Source: Leptothrix discophora
Lineage (GTDB): Bacteria; Pseudomonadota; Gammaproteobacteria; Burkholderiales; Burkholderiaceae_C
Length of the DNA stretch: 64,000 nucleotides
NCBI RefSeq assembly: GCF_030705305.1
Contig: NZ_JAUZEE010000009.1
Location: 1 to 64,000, forward strand
Direction: 5' to 3'
The translations under genes were made by a program, and so were the position numbers. Of the stretch, positions 35,001 to 43,959 are shown piece after piece. A model generated the notes under the pieces. It searched no databases. It was not told the DNA's origin and saw only the letters and a program-made list of their open reading frames with translations. Each line of letters begins with the position of its first letter. Position 1 is the first letter of the stretch.

Positions 35001-35788
35001 ACGACGACCGCGACGAGCCCTTGTTGCGCGTGCAGGGCCTCGGCCATCGCTTCCCCGGCGCGGCCGAGGCGGCGGTGCGCGAGGTCGACCTGACGCTGCA
35101 TCCCGGCGAGGTGGTCGCCATCGTCGGCGAGTCCGGCTCCGGCAAGAGCACGCTGCTGGACTGCATCGCCGGTCGGCTGGTGCCGCAGCAGGGCGAGGTG
35201 CGCTACCGCACGCGCGCCTCGCAATGGGTCGACGTGCATGCGATGCCGGAGCGCCAGCGCCGCGAGCTGGCGCGCACCGAATGGGGCCACGTTGTGCAGC
35301 ATGCCCACGAGGGCCTGCGCATGCGCGTCAGCGCCGGGGCCAACATCGGCGAGCGCCTGATGGCGCTGGGCCGGCGCCACCACGGCCAGCTGCGCGCGCA
35401 GGCCGGCGACTGGATGCGCCGGGTCGAGCTGGACGACGGCCGCATCGACGACCTGCCGGGTGCCTTCTCCGGCGGCATGCGCCAGCGCCTGCAGATCGCG
35501 CGCAACCTGGTCACGCACCCGCGCCTGGTCCTGATGGACGAGCCGACCACCGGCCTGGACGTGTCGGTGCAGGCCCGCCTGCTCGACCTGCTGCGCCTGC
35601 TGGTCAGTCGCCTGCACCTGTCGGCGCTGGTGGTCACGCACGACCTGGGCGTGGCCCGGCTGCTGGCGCACCGCACCGTCGTGATGCAGCACGGCCGCAT
35701 CGTCGAGCAGGGCCTGACCGACCGGGTGCTGGACGACCCGCGCCATCCCTACACGCAGCTGCTGGTCTCCTCGGTGGTGACGCCATGA
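34997..35788 (+). CDS. phnK: C-P lyase ABC-type protein PhnK
   Basis: 263 residues from ATG at 34997. ABC ATPase with Walker A GESGSGKST, signature FSGGMRQRLQIARNL, Walker B LVLMDEPTTGLD and switch His in VVTHD. PhnK docks onto the PhnGHIJ core; it resembles oligopeptide-transport ATPases but has no permease partner. It overlaps phnJ and phnL by four bases each (ATGA), so expression is coupled. Confidence 0.93.
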   Translation: MNDDRDEPLLRVQGLGHRFPGAAEAAVREVDLTLHPGEVVAIVGESGSGKSTLLDCIAGRLVPQQGEVRYRTRASQWVDVHAMPERQRRELARTEWGHVVQHAHEGLRMRVSAGANIGERLMALGRRHHGQLRAQAGDWMRRVELDDGRIDDLPGAFSGGMRQRLQIARNLVTHPRLVLMDEPTTGLDVSVQARLLDLLRLLVSRLHLSALVVTHDLGVARLLAHRTVVMQHGRIVEQGLTDRVLDDPRHPYTQLLVSSVVTP

Positions 35789-36588
35789 ACGCCAACCCTT
35801 CCTTCTTCGCGGGCACGACCGCCGCCGCCCTGGCGCCGGAGGTGCTCGATGTGCGCGACCTCGGCAAGACCTTCACCCTGCACCTGCGCGGCGGCTTGCG
35901 CCTGCCGGTGCTGCAGGGCGTCAACCTGCGGCTCGCGGCGGGCGAATGTGTTGCGCTGGTCGGGCCTTCCGGCCAGGGCAAGTCGACGGTGATGAAGTGC
36001 CTGCACGGCAACTACGCGGCCGACACCGGCCGGGCCCTGCTGCGCACTGCCGACGGTCGCCGCGTGGACCTGCTGCAGGCCGATGCGCGCGAGCTGATCG
36101 CCCTGCGCCAGCGCGAGATCGCCTACGTCAGCCAGTTCCTGCGCGCGGTGCCGCGCGTCAGCGCGCTCGACGTGGTGGCCGAGCGCGTGCTCGATGCCGA
36201 GGCCGCGCGCCGCGCCGAGCCGATCGACGAGCAGGCCCTGCCCGAGCTGCTGGCATCGGCCCGCGAGGCCGCGCGCACGCTGCTGGCGCGCCTGAACCTG
36301 CCGTCCGGCCTGTGGGACCTGCCGCCGGCGACCTTCTCCGGCGGCGAGCAGCAGCGCGTCAACATCGCCCGCGCGCTGGTCGTGCCGGCCACGCTGCTGC
36401 TGCTCGACGAGCCGTCCGCCTCGCTCGATGCGCTCAACCGGCGCGTGCTGGTCGAGCTGATCCTCGAAGCCCGCCAGCGCGGCAGCGCGGTGCTGGGCAT
36501 CTTCCACGACGCCGAGGTGCGCGATGCGGTGGCCAGCCGCTGCATCAACCTGGCCGAGAACCGCGCGCTGGCGATGGAGGCCTGGTGA
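35785..36588 (+). CDS. phnL: C-P lyase ABC-type protein PhnL
   Basis: 267 residues from ATG at 35785. Walker A GPSGQGKST, signature FSGGEQQRVNIARAL, Walker B LLLLDEPSASLD, and switch His in IFHDAEV (the family has H-D-A-E here). YVSQFLRAVPRVSALDVVAE is typical of PhnL. It binds with PhnK on the C-P lyase core. Its TGA overlaps the phnM GTG. Confidence 0.93.
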   Translation: MNANPSFFAGTTAAALAPEVLDVRDLGKTFTLHLRGGLRLPVLQGVNLRLAAGECVALVGPSGQGKSTVMKCLHGNYAADTGRALLRTADGRRVDLLQADARELIALRQREIAYVSQFLRAVPRVSALDVVAERVLDAEAARRAEPIDEQALPELLASAREAARTLLARLNLPSGLWDLPPATFSGGEQQRVNIARALVVPATLLLLDEPSASLDALNRRVLVELILEARQRGSAVLGIFHDAEVRDAVASRCINLAENRALAMEAW

Positions 36589-37766
36589 CACACGATCCCC
36601 TGGCTGGCTGCGTGCCGGAACGAACGGTCGAACGGGTCCTGGAGCGGGCCCGCCTGGTGCTGCCCGACGAGGTCATCGACGACGGCCATGTCGTGATGCG
36701 CGGCAGCTGCATCGTCGCGATCGGGCGTGGCGCGAGCCGCGTGGCCGGCGCGATCGACCTGGACGGCGACTGGCTGCTGCCCGGCCTGGTCGAGGTCCAC
36801 ACCGACAACCTCGAACGCCACGTCATGCCGCGCCCCCAGGTCATGTTCCCGATGATCGGCGCGGTGCAGGCCCACGATGCGGAGATCGCCGCCGCCGGCA
36901 TCACCACCGTGCTGGACGCGATCGGCGTGGGCGACCCCTATGGCGACGGCTTCCGCGCGCGCGACCAGAGCGAGCTGCTGGCGGTGCTGGACCTGCTCGA
37001 ATCGGCCGGCACGCTGCGCTGTGACCACCACGTCCACGTGCGCTGCGAGCTGCCGGCACCGAACGCGCGCGAGCTGTTCGAGCCCTTCGCCGGCCACCGC
37101 CGGTTGCGCCTGATCTCGCTGATGGACCACACGCCCGGCCAGCGCCAGTGGACCGACATCCGCCACGCGCGGACCTACTACACCGGCAAGAAGGGCTGGA
37201 GCGACGAGCGATTCGACGCCGAGGTCGAACGCGCCCCGCAGCGCCAGCGCGAGCATGCCGAGCCGAACCGCACCTGGTTCTCGGCCCATGCCCGCGCGAG
37301 CGGCGTCGCGCTGGCGACCCATGACGACACGACCGCCAGCCACGTCGAGCAGGCCCGCGCGATCGGCGCGCGCATGAGCGAGTTCCCGACCACGCTGGAA
37401 GCCGCCCGGCTGGCGCATGCGCTGGGCCTGTCGACCGTGGCTGGCGCGCCCAACGTCGTGCGCGGCGGCTCGCATTCGGGCAACGTCGCCGCCCTGGACC
37501 TGGCGCGCGCGGGCGTGCTGGATGCGCTGTCGTCGGACTATGTGCCGACCAGCCTGCTGCAGGCCGCCTGGCGGCTGCACCACGAAGGCGGGCTGACGAT
37601 GCCGAAGGCGGTGCGCACCGTCACGCGTGCGCCCGCGCTGGCCTGCGGGCTGGAGGACCGGGGTGCGCTGGCACCGGGCCTGCGCGCCGATGTCGTGCGG
37701 GTCCGCGAGGTCCACGGCCTGCCGGCCGTGCGCGAGGTCTGGCGCGACGGCCGCCGCGTGATCTGA
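36585..37766 (+). CDS. phnM: Alpha-D-ribose 1-methylphosphonate 5-triphosphate diphosphatase PhnM
   Basis: 393 residues from GTG at 36585 (GGTGA overlap with phnL). Amidohydrolase-fold enzyme that removes pyrophosphate from the ribosyl phosphonate triphosphate. Metal ligands appear in VEVHTDNLERH, DHHVHVRCE, LMDHTPGQRQ and ATHDDTT; VAGAPNVVRGGSHSGNV and LSSDYVPTSLL follow. It is the last gene of the plus-strand phn run. PhnN, PhnO and PhnP are not in the window. Confidence 0.94.
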   Translation: MTHDPLAGCVPERTVERVLERARLVLPDEVIDDGHVVMRGSCIVAIGRGASRVAGAIDLDGDWLLPGLVEVHTDNLERHVMPRPQVMFPMIGAVQAHDAEIAAAGITTVLDAIGVGDPYGDGFRARDQSELLAVLDLLESAGTLRCDHHVHVRCELPAPNARELFEPFAGHRRLRLISLMDHTPGQRQWTDIRHARTYYTGKKGWSDERFDAEVERAPQRQREHAEPNRTWFSAHARASGVALATHDDTTASHVEQARAIGARMSEFPTTLEAARLAHALGLSTVAGAPNVVRGGSHSGNVAALDLARAGVLDALSSDYVPTSLLQAAWRLHHEGGLTMPKAVRTVTRAPALACGLEDRGALAPGLRADVVRVREVHGLPAVREVWRDGRRVI

Positions 37767-37809
37767 GCGGCGGCCTCTTCTCGTCCCGTTGTCTTCCGTC
37801 GGCCCTGCC

Positions 37810-38484
37810 TCAGGCCAGCGACAGCCGCGGCGCCTGCTGGCGCAGCAGGTCGGCCAGCACGCCGAGGTAGTGGGCCAGCGGTGGCGTCAGGCGGCCGGTC
37901 ATCTTGGCGGCCTCGTCCCAGCGGCGCAGCTGCACCGCGTCCTGTGCGCCAGGCAGCGACTCGAAGTGCGCGATCTCGTCGCGGTCGAAGGCGCCGCCCT
38001 GCAAGGCGAGCGAATGCACCGATGCCGGGCTCAGGCGCTCGGCGTAGTGGTCGTCGACGGCGACCAGGTAGCGCTTGGCGGCCACGTGCAGGCGCACCGG
38101 ATCGGCCACCGCCGCGCCGAACACCGGCGCGAGCCAGTCGGCGGCCAGGTCCTCGTGGCGGTCATCGACCTGGTCGTCCAGCGCGATCTCGAAGTGGCCG
38201 ATGTCGTGCAGCAGCGCGGCCGCCACCAGTGCCGGGGCCGCACCGGCCAGCTCGGCCAGGTGGGCGCATTGCAGCGCGTGTTCCAGCGCGTTGACGTCCT
38301 CGCGGCGGCGGCCCTCGTAGGGCTGGTGGCCGTGCAGCATGAACTGCAACGCCAGGTGCTCCAGCGCGGCCGCGCCGGCCGGCTCGACGCCGTCGAGGTC
38401 GATCCAGTGCATCAGCGACTGGTGGACTTCCGAGGCCGCGCGGGCGGCGCTCTCGGCGGGCGGGGTGTCGTGACGATCATGCAT
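37810..38484 (-). CDS. PhnZ-like HD-domain phosphonate oxygenase
   Basis: 224 residues. It closely follows the layout of PhnZ, the mixed-valent di-iron oxygenase that cleaves hydroxylated aminoethylphosphonate: NALEHALQCAHLAELAG, AALLHDIGHFE, HVAAKRYLVAV, LSPASVHSLALQGGAF and RRWDEAAK align with PhnZ motifs. The lid Glu has a counterpart in REDVNALEH; the lid Tyr is not in the same register. The partner hydroxylase PhnY is absent here. It follows phnE by 43 nt, so it rides with the phnCDE transporter. Confidence 0.82.
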   Translation of the reverse strand: MHDRHDTPPAESAARAASEVHQSLMHWIDLDGVEPAGAAALEHLALQFMLHGHQPYEGRRREDVNALEHALQCAHLAELAGAAPALVAAALLHDIGHFEIALDDQVDDRHEDLAADWLAPVFGAAVADPVRLHVAAKRYLVAVDDHYAERLSPASVHSLALQGGAFDRDEIAHFESLPGAQDAVQLRRWDEAAKMTGRLTPPLAHYLGVLADLLRQQAPRLSLA

Positions 38485-38527
38485 GGCGAGCTCCTTCGGT
38501 CATCGTTGGGCGGGGCGGGGCCGAGGC

Positions 38528-39331
38528 TCAGACCAGCCGGCGGCGCAGCCAGGCAGAGGCCAGGTCGATCAGCGCCACCGAGGCGACCAGCATCAGCAGC
38601 ACGGCGCTGGTCTGGGCGTACTGGAAGCCGCGGATCACGTCCCACAGCACCAGGCCGATGCCACCGGCGCCGACCATGCCGACCACCGAGGCCGAGCGCA
38701 CGTTGGCCTCGAAGCGGTAGAGCGTGTAGGAGATCCACAGCGGCAGCACCTGCGGGATGACGCCGTAGAGGATTTCCTCCAGCCGGTGCGCGCCGGTCGC
38801 GCGGATGCCTTCGACCGGCTGCGGATCGATCGCCTCGACCGCCTCGGAATACAGCTTGGCCAGCGTGCCGGTGGTGTGGACCCACAGCGCCAGCACGCCG
38901 GCGAAGGGGCCCAGGCCGACGGCGACCACGAACAGCAGCGCGAACACCATCTCGTTGATCGCGCGGCAGGCATCGAGCAGCCGTCGCACCGGCTGGTGGA
39001 CCCACCAGGGCGTCAGGTTGCCGGCGGCCAGCAGGGCCAGCGGGGCCGAGCAGGCGATCGCCAGCACGGTGCCCCAGACGGCGATCTGCAGCGTCACCAC
39101 CAGCTCCTGCAGGTCGTGCCGCCAGTCGCCGAAGTCCGGCGGGACGAAGCCACGCGCGAACTCGGCCATGTTGCCGGCGTCGCGCCACAGGTCCATCGGC
39201 CGCATGTCGGCGCCCTGCCAGCTGCCGGCCAGCACCAGCGCGATGAACAGCCAGACCAGCCGGCTCGACCAGGAGGCCGCCGGTGGCGGTGGCAGGAGGC
39301 GGGCCTGTGGCGCGTTCAGGGCGGCATTCAT
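38528..39331 (-). CDS. phnE: Phosphonate ABC transporter permease PhnE
   Basis: 267 residues with about six transmembrane helices and the permease signature ([35 protein letters not shown]). It forms the inner-membrane channel with PhnC and PhnD. It is the third gene of phnC-phnD-phnE-HD, 68 nt after phnD. Confidence 0.92.
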   Translation of the reverse strand: MNAALNAPQARLLPPPPAASWSSRLVWLFIALVLAGSWQGADMRPMDLWRDAGNMAEFARGFVPPDFGDWRHDLQELVVTLQIAVWGTVLAIACSAPLALLAAGNLTPWWVHQPVRRLLDACRAINEMVFALLFVVAVGLGPFAGVLALWVHTTGTLAKLYSEAVEAIDPQPVEGIRATGAHRLEEILYGVIPQVLPLWISYTLYRFEANVRSASVVGMVGAGGIGLVLWDVIRGFQYAQTSAVLLMLVASVALIDLASAWLRRRLV

Positions 39332-39399
39332 CGCGGCGGGTTCCGGTCGGCGGCCGAGTGGTCGGTCAGCGGGTGTTGGCGGTCAGCGCGTGCTGGCGA

Positions 39400-40386
39400 T
39401 CAGCGCGCGCTGGCCGTCTGGCGGCCCAGCTCGGCCAGGCGGGCATCGATGTCCTTGAGCTTCTTCGCCTTCTCGTCGGCGGCCAGGGCGGTGTCGGCCT
39501 CGACCTTGTTGCGCTCGCGGACCAGTTCGAGCTGGCGGATCGGCAGCAGCTGGCTGTTGTCCGAGGCCTGGAAGCCGCTGACGGTCAGCTGCGCCAGGAT
39601 GGCCTTCTCGCGCGCATCCTTGCCGTAGCCGACGAAGAAGTCGCGCAGCTGCTTCTTGACGGCCGGATCGACGTCGCCGCGCATGACCAGCGGATCGCTG
39701 GGGATCAGCGGCGAGGTCCAGACCACGCGCAGGTCGGCGTGCTTCTCGGGCATCTTGAGCTTCATGCGTTCCATCGCGTCGCTGGCGACCACGGCGGCGT
39801 CCAGCTGCCGGTTGACCACCGTCAGGATGTTGGTCTCGTGGTTGGCCCGCACGGTGCGCTTGAAGTCGCGCGTCGGATCGACCCCGTTGAGCTGGAAGGC
39901 GTAGTAGCCCGGCACCAGCGAGCCGCTGGTGGAGTTCGGGTCGCCGAGGCCGAAGTTCAGCGTCTGGCGCGCCTTCAGCACGTCCTGGAGGTTGTTCAGC
40001 GGGCTGTCCTTGTGGACGATCATCTGGCTCCAGTAGCCGGTGCCGCCGTCGGGCTGGACCATGCGCGCGAAGACCTCGCCCTGGGCCCGATCGACCGCTT
40101 CCATGGCCGACTTGTTGCCGAACCAGCCGACCTGGACCTTGTTGAAGCGCATCGCCTCGATCACGCCGGCGTAGTCGGGCGCGAAGTAGGCCTTGACCTT
40201 CAGGCCGGTCGCCTTCTCGAGGTCTTCCAGCACCGGCAGCCAGGTGCTCTTGAGGTTGGCGGACGACTCGGTCGAGATGATCCCGAAGTTCAGTTCACGG
40301 GCCTGCTGGGCCTGTGCGGCGATGGGCAGGGCCAGGGCGGCGGCCGTGACGGCGAGGATCTGGGCCAGGGTGTTGCGGCGGTTCAT
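39400..40386 (-). CDS. phnD: Phosphonate ABC transporter substrate-binding protein PhnD
   Basis: 328 residues. A Sec signal (LAVTAAALALPIAAQAQ, cleavage after about residue 25) leads to the periplasmic domain starting LNFGIISTESSANLKSTWLPVL. FAPDYAGVIEAMRFNKVQVGWFGN and FGLGDPNSTSGSLVPGYY are typical of PhnD binding pockets. It delivers phosphonates to PhnE. A Lys/Ala-rich C-terminal helix is slightly longer than usual. Confidence 0.94.
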   Translation of the reverse strand: MNRRNTLAQILAVTAAALALPIAAQAQQARELNFGIISTESSANLKSTWLPVLEDLEKATGLKVKAYFAPDYAGVIEAMRFNKVQVGWFGNKSAMEAVDRAQGEVFARMVQPDGGTGYWSQMIVHKDSPLNNLQDVLKARQTLNFGLGDPNSTSGSLVPGYYAFQLNGVDPTRDFKRTVRANHETNILTVVNRQLDAAVVASDAMERMKLKMPEKHADLRVVWTSPLIPSDPLVMRGDVDPAVKKQLRDFFVGYGKDAREKAILAQLTVSGFQASDNSQLLPIRQLELVRERNKVEADTALAADEKAKKLKDIDARLAELGRQTASAR

Positions 40387-40443
40387 GTCGTGTCCTTCGG
40401 GAGGGTGGAGCGGGGGGGCATTCGAGGCGCGGCCTGGGGGTGT

Positions 40444-41328
40444 TCAGGCCGCCAGGGCGGTGTCGAGGGTGGTGTCGAGGGCGTTTGGGCGCCGCAGCGC
40501 CTCCGACGCCGGCAGGGCCTGCGGTGCGGCGACGGGCCGGTGGCCAGCCGGGTCGAACAGCTCGTCGACCTGGCTGCCGTACAGCTCGGCCAGGCGGTTG
40601 GCGTCGAGTTCACGGGTCGGGCCGTCGTACACGATGCGGCCGTGGCGCAGCGCGATGGTCCGCGGGCAGCTGGCGAAGGCATGCTCGACCTGGTGCAGCG
40701 ACACCAGCACCGTCACGCCCAGCTCGCGGTTCAGCTCGGCCAGCAGGGCCATCACGCGGCGCGAGGCATCGGGGTCGAGCGAGGCGATCGGCTCGTCGGC
40801 CAGGATCACCTCGGCACCCTGCACCAGCGCGCGCGAGATCGCCGCGCGCTGCTGCTGGCCGCCCGACAGCGTCGAGGCCCGCTGCCAGGCGCAGGGCGCG
40901 ATGCCGACGCGGTGCAGCGCGGCGGCGGCGCGTTCGCGCTCGCTGGCCGGGAAGCGCCCGAGCAGCGTGCGCCACAGCGGCAGGCGGTGCAGCGAGCCGA
41001 CCAGCACGTTGTTCATGACCGAGAGCCGGTCCACCAGGTTGAACTGCTGGAAGATGGTCGCGGTGCGCGAGCGCAGCGCCCGCACCTGCGGCGACAGCCG
41101 GCCGCCCTGCTGCACCGGCTGGCCGAGCAGGCGCACGACGCTGGGCGTGCCGGCATCGGCGCGGTGCAGGCCGTTGAGCAGGCGCAGCAGCGTCGACTTG
41201 CCCGAGCCCGACGCGCCCAGCAGCGCCACCATCTCGCCGGCCCGGACCTGGAAGGACACGTCGCTCAGGGCCGCATGGCCGTTGAAGGACTTGTGCAGCG
41301 ACTGCACGTCGATGATGGGTTCGGCCAC
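40444..41328 (-). CDS. phnC: Phosphonate ABC transporter ATP-binding protein PhnC
   Basis: 294 residues. Walker A GASGSGKST, signature LSGGQQQRAAISRAL, Walker B VILADEPIASLD, switch His in VSLHQVEHA. IFQQFNLVDRLSVMNNVLVGSL is the PhnC hallmark. A C-terminal tail of about 45 residues (PVAAPQALPASEAL and so on) is longer than in E. coli. It starts the minus-strand phnCDE-HD run, convergent with phnGHIJKLM. Confidence 0.94.
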   Translation of the reverse strand: MAEPIIDVQSLHKSFNGHAALSDVSFQVRAGEMVALLGASGSGKSTLLRLLNGLHRADAGTPSVVRLLGQPVQQGGRLSPQVRALRSRTATIFQQFNLVDRLSVMNNVLVGSLHRLPLWRTLLGRFPASERERAAAALHRVGIAPCAWQRASTLSGGQQQRAAISRALVQGAEVILADEPIASLDPDASRRVMALLAELNRELGVTVLVSLHQVEHAFASCPRTIALRHGRIVYDGPTRELDANRLAELYGSQVDELFDPAGHRPVAAPQALPASEALRRPNALDTTLDTALAA

Positions 41329-41401
41329 GGCAGCAGCTCCTCGGGTGGGCAGGTCACAGGTCCGTGTCGACGCCTCGACCCGCAGGCCGGACGTCGCAGG
41401 T

Positions 41402-42247
41402 TCAGCGGATGTTCGACAGCGGCCGTGACCGGCTGATGACCGCAGCCGGGTCCGCGCCGGCGCCCGGGTGCGGCATCCCGCGCTGCAGCCCGCGCTGCAT
41501 GCGCCGCGCCCGGCCGCGCACCGCCACCGCGCGCAGCAGCAGCGCCACGCCCCAGACCATCAGCCCGGCGAACAGGATGTCGCTGAGGAAATGGCCGCCC
41601 TGCAGCACCCGGCCGGCACCGACCAGCAGGCCGGCCAGCAGGCCGATGCGGGCCCATCGGCGACGCCGTCCCGGTGCCGCCAGCAGGCCGATCACCATCA
41701 CCGCATAGCCTTGCGCCGCATGGCCGCTGGGGAAGGAGCAGTTGCTGTCGCACAGCGCGCTGGGCTGGGCGATCGAGCGGAAGGGCTGGCTGCCGCCCAG
41801 GGTCTCGACGGCGGCCGGACGCGGCCGGCCCCAGTGCTCCTTGAAGCCGGCGTTGACCACCAGCCAGACGCCCAGCACCAGCATCGCGACGATCCACGGT
41901 GCCCGGGCACGCCAGCGCTGCAGGCCGGGCGACACCGGCCGGCGCCAGGCCATCAGCACCAGGCCGGCCAGCAGCGCGAGGCGGCCGATCCACGGCACCG
42001 TCCAGTAGACCGCCTGCACCAGCGGATGCAGGCCCCAGGCATAGGCCGGCGCGCCCTCGCCACCGGCCTGCCGCGCGGCCTGGCTGACGGCCAGGTCGAT
42101 GCCGGGCCAGCCGGCGAACACGCCGATGGCGAGCAGCGTCAGCGCCAGCCATGGCCAGGCGGCGCGGCGGCGGCGGCGGGTGCGGCTGGATGTGCTGTGG
42201 GAAGTGCTGTGGGAAGTGCTGGGGGTGTGGATCGGCACATGGGTCAT
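41402..42247 (-). CDS. PAP2-family membrane phosphatase (second of operon pair)
   Basis: 281 residues from ATG at 42247. About six transmembrane helices and the three PAP2 motifs: KEHWGRPRP, CSFPSGHA and GRVLQGGHFLSD. The CDSNCSFPSGH form is shared with LpxE-type lipid A 1-phosphatases and related lipid phosphatases. It overlaps the upstream transferase gene as ATGA and closes the six-gene operon. Likely substrate is a lipid phosphate (phosphatidate, phosphatidylglycerophosphate, undecaprenyl diphosphate or lipid A). Confidence 0.85.
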   Translation of the reverse strand: MTHVPIHTPSTSHSTSHSTSSRTRRRRRAAWPWLALTLLAIGVFAGWPGIDLAVSQAARQAGGEGAPAYAWGLHPLVQAVYWTVPWIGRLALLAGLVLMAWRRPVSPGLQRWRARAPWIVAMLVLGVWLVVNAGFKEHWGRPRPAAVETLGGSQPFRSIAQPSALCDSNCSFPSGHAAQGYAVMVIGLLAAPGRRRRWARIGLLAGLLVGAGRVLQGGHFLSDILFAGLMVWGVALLLRAVAVRGRARRMQRGLQRGMPHPGAGADPAAVISRSRPLSNIR

Positions 42248-43959
42248 GGCGACGGGACTCCGGGGTTCATCGCAACGGCGCGCTCGGCCGGGCCGGGCGC
42301 GTCCATGCTCAGGCTGCGCAAGCGGGCCCGCCACAGCCACAGCGTGACGACCGAGTGCGTGCCGGCGCGGGCCTGCGCCGTGCCCAGCAGCTCGGGCGGG
42401 TCGAGCCGCTCCAGCAGGTCGGCCGGCAGGTCCCGGTCGGCCAGGATCAGCACCACATCGCCGATGCGCTGTGCGCCGGCCCGCGGCCAGGCCGCCGTCA
42501 GCTCGTAGTGGCTGTGCGGCGGGCCGCCGGCCGACCAGGCGCGCCAGCGCACCGGCAGGTCGCGCCAGCCGTGCGCGGCGATGGCCACGACGCTGCGCGA
42601 GGTGGTCAGCATCGGCGCGTCGGGATGCTCGCGCAGGGCCTGTCCGGCGCGCCCATGCAGGTCGGCCAGGGCTTCGGGCCAGCCGCGCATGCGGGCCCAG
42701 ATGTCGAGCCGGCGCGGCAGCGTGCTGCCCGCGTCGACCCGGTCATGCCACACCTGGCTCAGCGGTTGAGCCAGCGGCACCACCGCACCGGCGGCGGTGT
42801 GCAGCGCCAGCAGCCCGACCAGCAGGCGCTTCCCGCCGGATGTCACCGGGCGCAGCGCGAGCGCCAGTCCCAGCGCCAGCACCAGGCCGGGCACCAGCGG
42901 CGCGACCCAGTTGACCTGCGGCTCGCCACGCAGCGCCTGCAGCATGCCCAGCAGCAGCAGCGGCAGGTGCAGTGCCAGCAGCAGCCGGGCGCCGGCGCCG
43001 CCCTGGCGGGCCAGCACCCGCAGGCTCGACGGCAGGATCGCCAGCAGCAGCGGCCCGGCCATCAGCAGCACGCCCAGCGGCACCGACAGGCTGCGCAGCA
43101 GCTCGGCCACGTAGGGCGTGCCGTCCGGGCGCGACACGGCGGTGATCTCGGCGGTGTGCTGGAGCGTCGGCCAGCCCATCGCGGCATTCCAGGCCAGGTG
43201 CGGCAGCAGCATCGCCAGGCAGACCCCGGCGGCCGACAGCAGGCCCAGCCGTGCATCGCGGCGCAGCGCCGGGACTTCGGCCAGCAGGCCCTGACGGCGG
43301 TCCAGCCAGAGCCAGGCGAGCGCGCCGGCCAGCCAGGCGGCGTCGCTGTACTTCGACAGCAGCCCGATGCCGCAGACCAGACCCAGCAGCAGCCAGCCCG
43401 CGCGCGAGGCATGGCCCGCGAGGTTGGCTTGCCGGACATGCCACAGCAGCGCGCTGGCCAGGCTCCAGCACAGCAGCAGCGGCGCATCGGTGGTGGTGGC
43501 CAGGCCCAGCAAGGCGGCCAGCGGGCTGGCCAGGAACAGCGCGGCGGTCCAGCCGGCGGCGCGGCGCGGGTCGGCGCCGTGCTCGCGCGCCAGGCGGGCC
43601 GCGAACAGGCCCAGCACGAGGGCGGTCAGCGGGAACAGGATCAGCCCGACCGACTTGACGCCCAGCACGCCGTCGCCGAACAGCGCGGTCGCGCCGGCCA
43701 GCAGCGCGGCGATGACCGGCGGCTTGGAGTAGTAGCCCCAGGCCAGCGCGGTCGACCAGTGCCAGTACTGCGCCTCGTCGACGTGCAGGCCGGGGCCGCC
43801 GTCGCCGGGCGAGCCCAGCGCCCACAGCAGCGTCAGCAGCCGCAGCACGGCAAAGGCCAGCACGACCACGACCAGCGTGCCGGCGACGGCGCTGCGGGCG
43901 CTGTCCCGGCGCAGGCCGTTGCGGGCCGGGTCGGCGGTCCCGATGTCGGCGAGGTTCAT
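42244..43959 (-). CDS. ArnT/PMT-like polytopic glycosyltransferase (second)
   Basis: 571 residues from ATG at 43959. Multi-spanning GT-C fold; the first periplasmic loop has HVDEAQYWHWSTALAWGYYSKPP, with the acidic pair used by dolichyl/undecaprenyl-phosphate-sugar-dependent transferases. The body has many Leu/Ala-rich helices and ends in a soluble domain. It would transfer a sugar from a polyprenyl phosphate carrier to a lipid or lipid A on the outer face of the inner membrane. It has four-base overlaps with genes on both sides. Confidence 0.82.
   Translation of the reverse strand: MNLADIGTADPARNGLRRDSARSAVAGTLVVVVLAFAVLRLLTLLWALGSPGDGGPGLHVDEAQYWHWSTALAWGYYSKPPVIAALLAGATALFGDGVLGVKSVGLILFPLTALVLGLFAARLAREHGADPRRAAGWTAALFLASPLAALLGLATTTDAPLLLCWSLASALLWHVRQANLAGHASRAGWLLLGLVCGIGLLSKYSDAAWLAGALAWLWLDRRQGLLAEVPALRRDARLGLLSAAGVCLAMLLPHLAWNAAMGWPTLQHTAEITAVSRPDGTPYVAELLRSLSVPLGVLLMAGPLLLAILPSSLRVLARQGGAGARLLLALHLPLLLLGMLQALRGEPQVNWVAPLVPGLVLALGLALALRPVTSGGKRLLVGLLALHTAAGAVVPLAQPLSQVWHDRVDAGSTLPRRLDIWARMRGWPEALADLHGRAGQALREHPDAPMLTTSRSVVAIAAHGWRDLPVRWRAWSAGGPPHSHYELTAAWPRAGAQRIGDVVLILADRDLPADLLERLDPPELLGTAQARAGTHSVVTLWLWRARLRSLSMDAPGPAERAVAMNPGVPSP

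Noticed and set aside
41353-41379. Possible Pho box upstream of phnC
   Set aside because: Units 11 nt apart exist (GTCGA, GACAC, GTGAC on the minus strand) but only the first two resemble the half-site and the last is inverted; too weak to list.
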